Shown in pieces: positions 36,916 to 42,810 of a stretch of 42,810 nt of DNA. The DNA is taken from positions 1-42,810 of the forward strand of contig CALRGH010000004.1 in assembly GCA_943357245.1 (NCBI GenBank), written 5' to 3'. The notes under the pieces were generated by a model that saw nothing but the letters and a program-made list of their open reading frames with translations, ran no database searches and was not told where the DNA came from. How positions within the stretch are numbered: the stretch's first letter is position 1; each line of letters starts with the position of its first letter. The position numbers were made by a program, and so were the translations under genes. The stretch is from Candidatus Nomurabacteria bacterium. GTDB taxonomy: Bacteria > Patescibacteriota > Minisyncoccia > Phycocordibacterales > UBA9973.

Positions 36916-37974
36916 CTAGGAAACAACTCCTCCACCAACACAAATCTCTCCATCAAAAAAGACAACTGATTGACCTGGTGCGACAAGTACTGGTTGATCA
37001 AAATGAAACATGTAATTATCTTCCTGTTTCATCAAACTTCCTGAATATTGTTCTCCATGATATCGAACACACGCAGTAATTTTTTTGGTCGGAAGTGCAC
37101 CGCGAATAATAACGTTCTCAAGATTAATTTCTTTCATGCCAACCGCACTATTTTTCTCAAACGGTTGTGTCTGCGACACAATGATTGTGTTTTTCTGGAT
37201 ATCTTTTGCGATCACATAGCATGCGCCATCATCGGGATTTTTTTCGGTAATAGAAAATCCGTGACGTTCGCCAAGCGTATAGAACATTGCGCCATCGTGC
37301 GTACCTATTTTTTGTCCTTCCTCATTCAAGACATTTCCTTGTTCACTCTGTAGGTAATGTTTCAAAAAGTCTTTCATATCGAGCGGACCAAGAAAACAAA
37401 CACCTTGGCTATCTTTTTTTGCGGCAGTCATAAGTCCAGCACGCTCTGCAATTATTCTCACTTCACTCTTTTGTAAATGACCCACAGGAAAAAGCGTGTG
37501 CGCGAGATCCTCTTCAGTGAGTGTCCAGAGAAAATAAGATTGATCTTTACTTTCATCAATTCCTGTTTTTAATAGAGTATTGTCGGTGCGCGCATAGTGA
37601 CCAGTCGCAATAAAATCTGCACCGTGCTCTTTTGCAAATTGCCAAAACACCCCGAATTTTACTTCTCGATTACACATGACATCGGGGTTTGGGGTACGGC
37701 CAATTTTATATTCAGCAATCATATAATCTGCAACACCTTTTTTATATGCGTCTTCAGCATCACATTCTAAAAACGGAATGCCCAAATGAGCCGCGACGCG
37801 CATCGCGTCGCGGCGTTCATCGCGCCAGGTGCATTCTATGAACTCTGGTTGCCAGGTACGAATAAAAACCCCGACAACATTGTAATTTTGTTCGAGTAAA
37901 AGATGCGCGGCCACAGAACTGTCGACACCTCCCGAGAGCCCGACGAATACAGTTTTTTGATCACCATGATTCAT
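36916..37974 (-). CDS. mnmA: tRNA-specific 2-thiouridylase
   Basis: VFVGLSGGVDSSVAAHLL, TPNPDVMCNREVKFG, ATGHYAR, KDQSYFL. Confidence 0.94.
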   Translation of the reverse strand: MNHGDQKTVFVGLSGGVDSSVAAHLLLEQNYNVVGVFIRTWQPEFIECTWRDERRDAMRVAAHLGIPFLECDAEDAYKKGVADYMIAEYKIGRTPNPDVMCNREVKFGVFWQFAKEHGADFIATGHYARTDNTLLKTGIDESKDQSYFLWTLTEEDLAHTLFPVGHLQKSEVRIIAERAGLMTAAKKDSQGVCFLGPLDMKDFLKHYLQSEQGNVLNEEGQKIGTHDGAMFYTLGERHGFSITEKNPDDGACYVIAKDIQKNTIIVSQTQPFEKNSAVGMKEINLENVIIRGALPTKKITACVRYHGEQYSGSLMKQEDNYMFHFDQPVLVAPGQSVVFFDGEICVGGGVVS

Positions 37975-38010
37975 GTGTGTACATATAAGCATATCTCTAG
38001 ACAAAAAGAA

Positions 38011-38034
38011 AAGCCCTGATCATATCAGGGCTTT
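38011..38034 (-). terminator. terminator containing the stop codon of the upstream gene
   Basis: AAAGCCCTGATatgATCAGGGCTTTT. Confidence 0.75.
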
Positions 38035-38721
38035 AACTACTTGTACTTTTGGAATAAAAGAAATACTTCTAATTCCTTCTGTTGCGATTTTTCTGAGTCC
38101 ACTAGCAAGTGCTTTTGCTGTACACTGGTTTTGAAAATCAAAGGCGACAAACACTAATCCTTTTCCTTTGTATTTTTTCTTATCAATTGCATTTCTCCAG
38201 CTTAGTTCTGACTTCTTTAACTGAATTTTAAATTTTTTAACACAATCTCTTTCTTTACTCAGCAACAAACAATCGAAGCTTTGGTTTTTATCTTCATCTG
38301 TCGTCGCTGCTTTGAGAGAAAGATGTATAATCCCGTGCTCTTTGAGTATTTTATTACTATACTCTATAAACACTTCTTCATTACGAAGCCCTATATTATC
38401 TGTTTTGACAATAAATTCAACAATCATCTCTTTTATTTCCGCATCTGTTTGCTGTATGGTAACCCTAAAGGCAGCCCGCCCTTGTGTGCTAGAAACAAAT
38501 CCTGTCTCCTTTCCTCTAAAAGAAAGAAAGAAATCAAAATTCTTAACATGGTTGTTTTTGAGTGTCGCAAAAAACACAATTACATCCGGGTTGAGAGATT
38601 TCCCATTTTTAACATCTTTAATAAGTTTTTTTGTGTACCAAAGATTTTTTAATATTTGGTATATTCGACGACGCAAGAAAAAAGCATCGTCGTGAACGAT
38701 TTTTTTCTTTTGCTTTGCCAT
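38020..38721 (-). CDS. hypothetical protein, 233 aa
   Basis: ORF ending within a terminator. Confidence 0.6.
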   Translation of the reverse strand: MAKQKKKIVHDDAFFLRRRIYQILKNLWYTKKLIKDVKNGKSLNPDVIVFFATLKNNHVKNFDFFLSFRGKETGFVSSTQGRAAFRVTIQQTDAEIKEMIVEFIVKTDNIGLRNEEVFIEYSNKILKEHGIIHLSLKAATTDEDKNQSFDCLLLSKERDCVKKFKIQLKKSELSWRNAIDKKKYKGKGLVFVAFDFQNQCTAKALASGLRKIATEGIRSISFIPKVQVVKALI

Positions 38722-38781
38722 TGTTTTAAATTTTTTAGCACTATACCATGCAATAGTAAAACAGACAAATGTATCGAACTA

Positions 38782-39330
38782 TTAGAGCGCTAGGAGTTTT
38801 TTATAGAGTTCGTACGTCGCTCGCGCATCAGCAAGTGCGGTATGTGCTTTTTTATTTTCAATACCAAAAATAGAGCAGAGGTGATGGAGAGAAAATTTAT
38901 CAATATCTCCGCGTTTTTTTGATTTTGCAAATGCAATAGAAATAGTATCGAGCTTGTGAAAATGCATTTTATTTTGCACACTGGTGGTTGAAAATGCTTT
39001 CATGAGAAATCCATAATCAAATGGCAAATTATGCGCGACCATAATTGCACCTTCGGTTTTCTTTGCAAGTATCGTCATTGCTTCCTTGAGCGAATACGCG
39101 AATACCCAATCCGCTTCGTCGTAACCATTAACACGGAGTGCCCCTGGTTCGGCAGTTTCTATATGTTCAGGTTTTACTTTCAAATCAAGCTCTTCGAGAA
39201 TTTTATATTTTGTTACGCCATTCTCTTCTTCTTGTGACACAAGGACAAGCCCGATTTGAATTATTTCTTGTTTTTCTGGATCAAAACCAGTCGTTTCTGT
39301 ATCGATAAATGCTAAATGTTGGGTGTGCAT
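38782..39330 (-). CDS. 3'-5' exonuclease, DnaQ/DEDD-like
   Basis: LAFIDTETTGFDPEKQEIIQIG (ExoI), AHNLPFDYGFL (ExoII), AHTALADARATYEL (ExoIII). Confidence 0.88.
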   Translation of the reverse strand: MHTQHLAFIDTETTGFDPEKQEIIQIGLVLVSQEEENGVTKYKILEELDLKVKPEHIETAEPGALRVNGYDEADWVFAYSLKEAMTILAKKTEGAIMVAHNLPFDYGFLMKAFSTTSVQNKMHFHKLDTISIAFAKSKKRGDIDKFSLHHLCSIFGIENKKAHTALADARATYELYKKLLAL

Positions 39331-39341
39331 AGATAATATGT

Positions 39342-39450
39342 AGCAAGGTAAACTTAGCAGGTAGCATGGGTAGCGCAGTATTTTTGCGAAGCAAAAATAC
39401 TGCGCTATTTGTTCGAAAACCCTTGCTACTTGCTACATGCTACCAGCTAC
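39342..39450. repeat. TGCTAC-heptad palindromic element with 17-bp GAA-loop hairpin
   Basis: ATGTAGCAAGG...TAGCATGGG-TAGCGCAGTATTTTTGC-GAA-GCAAAAATACTGCGCTA-TTTGTTCGAAAACCCT-(TGCTACN)n. Confidence 0.85.
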
Positions 39451-40457
39451 TTTAGGTATAATTTTTTGTTCTGCAAATGCTCTTCGTACGTCCGAGCGTA
39501 ATGAATACTACCACGCGCATCGTGTAGATAAAACCAATACGGTGATACGTCAGGTTTAAGTGATGCTTCTATAGACGGAAGTCCAGGATTTCCTATTGGT
39601 GTCGGCGGTAATCCTTTGCGTGTGTAGGTGTTGTACGGACTATCTGTTTTTAAATCTTGAACAGTCAGGTCTTTACTTGCTTTGCCGAGTGTATACGCAA
39701 ATGTTGCATCAACTTGTAATGGCATTCCTTTCTCTAATCGTTTCCATAAAATACCAGAGACAACTGGACGTTCTTTGTCGGTAAATGCTTCCCCTTCAAT
39801 AATAGACGCCATAATAATGTGTTCTGCTTTTGTATAGTTAGACGCAGTAAACAAAGATTCTAATTTCTTAATACGTTCATCAAACATAGCTGTCATCGTA
39901 TCTACTATCTCTTGTTCTGTAACAAGAGGTGATAAAAAATACGTATCAGGAAACAAATACCCTTCTTTTGTTTTCAATAATGCACCAAGCGTTGTCTTAT
40001 TGATATCTGGATAGTTAGCGTCAAAAAGTCCTGTAATTTCTTTTGCGGTATACCCTTCCGGAATGGTAATTTTATATGATTGAAGATTTCTATTCCCCGA
40101 AGTAACACGTGACGCGAGCTCATATGCAGAGAGCGGACTATCCAAAAGATAATCCCCAGCGACGACACGACCTCGAGTATCAAGTAATAATACAAAAAAT
40201 TGAAAGAGTGTTTTTGAACGTAAATATCCTAATGCAAAAAGATCACTCCCCACTCCTTGCACTGTCGATCCTTTTTCAATTCGAAATATATCTGCTCCTG
40301 GAAATTGTGCAGAGGGTTTATTGTATTGCCAAATCATACCAATACTAACACCACCAGCAACAATAATGAGCGCAAACAAAAAAAGAAATACCCGAAGCAC
40401 GGTGTGCTTTTTTTGTTTATGTTCAAGTAATGGATAATAGTTCGGTGTATCTAACAT
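39447..40457 (-). CDS. mltG: endolytic murein transglycosylase MltG-like
   Basis: FRIEKGSTVQGVGSDL, PEGYTAKEI, ASIIEGEA, VSGILWKRLEKGMPLQVDATFAYT, SPYNTYTRKGLPPTPIGNPG. Confidence 0.93.
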   Translation of the reverse strand: MLDTPNYYPLLEHKQKKHTVLRVFLFLFALIIVAGGVSIGMIWQYNKPSAQFPGADIFRIEKGSTVQGVGSDLFALGYLRSKTLFQFFVLLLDTRGRVVAGDYLLDSPLSAYELASRVTSGNRNLQSYKITIPEGYTAKEITGLFDANYPDINKTTLGALLKTKEGYLFPDTYFLSPLVTEQEIVDTMTAMFDERIKKLESLFTASNYTKAEHIIMASIIEGEAFTDKERPVVSGILWKRLEKGMPLQVDATFAYTLGKASKDLTVQDLKTDSPYNTYTRKGLPPTPIGNPGLPSIEASLKPDVSPYWFYLHDARGSIHYARTYEEHLQNKKLYLK

Positions 40458-40584
40458 AATTATATCCCGTTAGAGACAGGTCGCGGTCGATAAACCTCTT
40501 GCTCAAATATAGTTGTGGTGGTAATAATTTTTTTCATGATGTCTTTTATATTCACATAGTCGTGACCGCGGTCGCGAGCGGGGA

Positions 40585-41847
40585 TTATATCGGCAAATTT
40601 TGCGGAGGTTCAGCTTGTTTAGAATCAATACGTGCAAAGCTTGGTGTCGATGTCGCACGATTTGGGAAATGGTAAATAGTCGCCAATTCTTCGGCGGACA
40701 AAATAAACGGCACGCGCTCATATGGCTTATTAAAATAACTACGCAACCGATACGCATTGTACATAGTTTTTTTCATTTCCAATGTCTTTTTACCAAAGGG
40801 GTCATCGATAAAATCAATAGCAACACCCACTGCATTTTGTGGTTTAAATCCGTTCATGTCTTGTGAATTGTATTGCTTCACGACACTCATCATCCCTGCA
40901 ATAATACCTGCATCAAATGCATCTTTTTTTGCAATGTATACCATACGCATACCACATTCAAATTGTATTTGCGACATTTTATGTTCAATCGCTGAAATCA
41001 CATCCCCTTGTCCTTTCGTAAGATTCAAAATAGTACCCTCTTTTTCCCCTTCAGTTTTCTTTGATGCATCTTTAATAATTTTTGCGATTTGCTCTTTGGT
41101 AATATCTTTAACTCCATTTCGCTCAAACCAATGTCCTTCTTTTGGAAATGATTTTGCCCCCGGTTTACCAGCGTTGTGTGCGCGTACTAATACTTGAAAC
41201 CACAACTGCTCCCCCTGTTTAAGTGCACCCATAAGTTCGAGCATTGGTGAAATAGGATCAATTTGCGATTCTTGATCATCTGGTTTTACGCTCTTATCTA
41301 ACCCATAATCAACATATGTTTTTATTGGATAGGGATCTTCTTTGGAAAGAGTAAATTCTGTACCCCATGTACTCCATATCGCGTTCGTGTTTTTATTAAC
41401 TTGTGGAACTAATTCTGCATAATCAGTATCTACCGGCACCACTTCTGCTGTTGGATATTGTGCGTATACTTGCGATTCTATCAACCGTCTAAATTTATCT
41501 TGCGTACGAACAAAAAAATGCAGCTCGCCACCAATAGAGCAGACTTCGAGAGAAAACCACGGCAAGACATTACCGAGCCACCATCGGTGATACCATGTAC
41601 CAACACCGCCTGTTTGATGGAGTGCATTAATAAGTACGAGCTCCATAGCTTTTGGTGTCTTCGTCACTTCTTTTGGAATACGAATTTCGAGCATCACCCA
41701 TTTCATGTTTTCAATCGCCGCAGCGTTTACATAGTCGATCCAAAATCGCCATGCAAAAACAACAAGCAGTGTCGGTATCCAGACGACTGCGGTTTTTGAT
41801 AATGCAATGTAGATAAGTGAAAGGCTTTGAAATAAAACGTCGTTCAT
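40585..41847 (-). CDS. hypothetical TM-anchored protein (large family seen in CPR)
   Basis: One N-terminal TM then globular region; possibly a DUF8128-like protein, from memory only. Confidence 0.6.
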   Translation of the reverse strand: MNDVLFQSLSLIYIALSKTAVVWIPTLLVVFAWRFWIDYVNAAAIENMKWVMLEIRIPKEVTKTPKAMELVLINALHQTGGVGTWYHRWWLGNVLPWFSLEVCSIGGELHFFVRTQDKFRRLIESQVYAQYPTAEVVPVDTDYAELVPQVNKNTNAIWSTWGTEFTLSKEDPYPIKTYVDYGLDKSVKPDDQESQIDPISPMLELMGALKQGEQLWFQVLVRAHNAGKPGAKSFPKEGHWFERNGVKDITKEQIAKIIKDASKKTEGEKEGTILNLTKGQGDVISAIEHKMSQIQFECGMRMVYIAKKDAFDAGIIAGMMSVVKQYNSQDMNGFKPQNAVGVAIDFIDDPFGKKTLEMKKTMYNAYRLRSYFNKPYERVPFILSAEELATIYHFPNRATSTPSFARIDSKQAEPPQNLPI

Positions 41848-41860
41848 GGGTATATAGAAA

Positions 41861-41941
41861 GTATACCCCCACACCTACTTTTTTAAAAATAAGTGAGAGG
41901 GATAGATGTGGGTAAAAATAAAAGTTGGTGTGGGGGTATAC
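41861..41941. repeat. second copy of the GTATACCCCCACACC inverted repeat
   Basis: Arms GTATACCCCCACACCTACTTT and AAAGTTGGTGTGGGGGTATAC (1 mismatch in 21). Confidence 0.85.
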
Positions 41942-41950
41942 TATAAAAAA

Positions 41951-42433
41951 TTATTTGAACATTACCGGCATCTGCTTCACCACAGGTTGTGCGGTATTGT
42001 TATTAGTAAACAACAATGTCGCTTTTTTATTCTTTGGTGGTGTCACAAATAATTCTAGATCAAAATACGCTGGTGCGAAGGCTCGATGTTGCACAATTGT
42101 AAGCAAATACGTATTTGAAATCACCTGCCCTTGATCGTCTAACACTTGTACGGTGCCTGCACTATTATCTTTCAAATACCAATCACATCCATTTGCATAT
42201 CCTGCAATACGAATAGGCGCAGTAACAATCGCACCTAATTGATCTTCGCGAGGATAGCCAATGATAAGCCCACACTCCCGGGGTGAAAACATAAAAATGT
42301 CACTAATTGATTTCGGCTTATCAGATGGCACTGGCGGCGTAAAACCATTTTGCTTAAAAATAAAACCGACAATCATGAGCGACAAGAAAAGCCCGAAGAC
42401 GATGAGGATAATATGTGCGAAACCTTTGTTCAT
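41951..42433 (-). CDS. hypothetical membrane-anchored protein
   Basis: MNKGFAHIILIVFGLFLSLMIVGFIF...; TGCTATACT box just upstream. Confidence 0.65.
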   Translation of the reverse strand: MNKGFAHIILIVFGLFLSLMIVGFIFKQNGFTPPVPSDKPKSISDIFMFSPRECGLIIGYPREDQLGAIVTAPIRIAGYANGCDWYLKDNSAGTVQVLDDQGQVISNTYLLTIVQHRAFAPAYFDLELFVTPPKNKKATLLFTNNNTAQPVVKQMPVMFK

Positions 42434-42459
42434 ATGGTAGATAGTATAGCAGGAAAAAT

Positions 42460-42570
42460 GTAGCAAGGAACTGGTAGTAAGTAGCATGGGAAGTGCAGGA
42501 TTTTTGCTTCGCAAAAATCCTGCACTTTGTATTCGGAAACCCTTGCTACTAGCTACCTGCTACTAGTCCC
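42460..42570. repeat. TGCTAC-heptad palindromic element with 17-bp TTC-loop hairpin
   Basis: ATGTAGCAAGGAA...GTAGCATGGG-AAGTGCAGGATTTTTGC-TTC-GCAAAAATCCTGCACTT-TGTATTCGGAAACCCT-(TGCTACN)n. Confidence 0.85.
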
Positions 42571-42573
42571 ATC

Positions 42574-42627
42574 ACAACCGTATAAAAAAATTCCCCCGAG
42601 CTCGGGGGAATTTTTTTATACGGTTGT
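42574..42627. terminator. 54-nt perfect palindrome including the 3' end of the last CDS
   Basis: ACAACCGTATAAAAAAATTCCCCCGAG|CTCGGGGGAATTTTTTTATACGGTTGT. Confidence 0.85.
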
Positions 42628-42810
42628 ATACCGTCCATCCTTCATTTTTTTGAAATATTTAGGATTTTGGAGATTAACGAGAATAGTGTTCTTTTTGAGA
42701 TATCGTTCTTTGAGTACACGTTCGACAACATCTTCTTTCGTAAGTGGACCATTCTTTTTCAAGATTTCTTTGATCACATCGCGGACAACTCCTGGCTTGT
42801 ATCCCCATTC
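42616..42810 (-). CDS. C-terminal fragment with winged-helix/HARE-HTH-like domain
   Basis: EWGYKPGVVRDVIKEILKKNGPLTKEDVVERVLKERYLKKNTILVNLQNPKYFKKMKDGRYTTV*; truncated by window edge. Confidence 0.5.
   Translation of the reverse strand, partial: EWGYKPGVVRDVIKEILKKNGPLTKEDVVERVLKERYLKKNTILVNLQNPKYFKKMKDGRYTTV

Overview
The window looks like part of a Patescibacteria/CPR (Paceibacteria-like) chromosome; this is inferred from gene content, a short AlaRS, interrupted 23S rRNA and standard-code ORFs. Recognisable genes: tsaD C-terminus, valS, PrsW-like protease, Hsp20, tRNA-Glu(CTC), a copper operon (csoR, copA, HMA-SafE, cupredoxin), a dcw cluster (mraZ, rsmH, ftsL-like, ftsI), BaiN-like oxidoreductase, tRNA-Ser(GGA), a NirK-like multicopper protein, an ART-like protein, htpX, secD/secF, PAP2, rodA/ftsW, 23S and 5S rRNA, alaS, mgtC-like, mnmA, a 3'-5' exonuclease and mltG. 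The most unusual signal is non-coding. Several families of interspersed palindromes have arms built from 7-9 nt units. Copies of one family lie in the 23S-5S spacer, inside P6 and the 5' domain of an ORF-less group I intron in 23S H93, and inside a second 23S insertion at about E. coli 1931. Other observations: 3' tails of tRNA-Glu and 5S rRNA duplicated next to hairpins, stop codons inside terminators, and -10 boxes about 6 nt from ATG (predicted leaderless mRNAs). Everything was read by eye; no homology or folding software was run.
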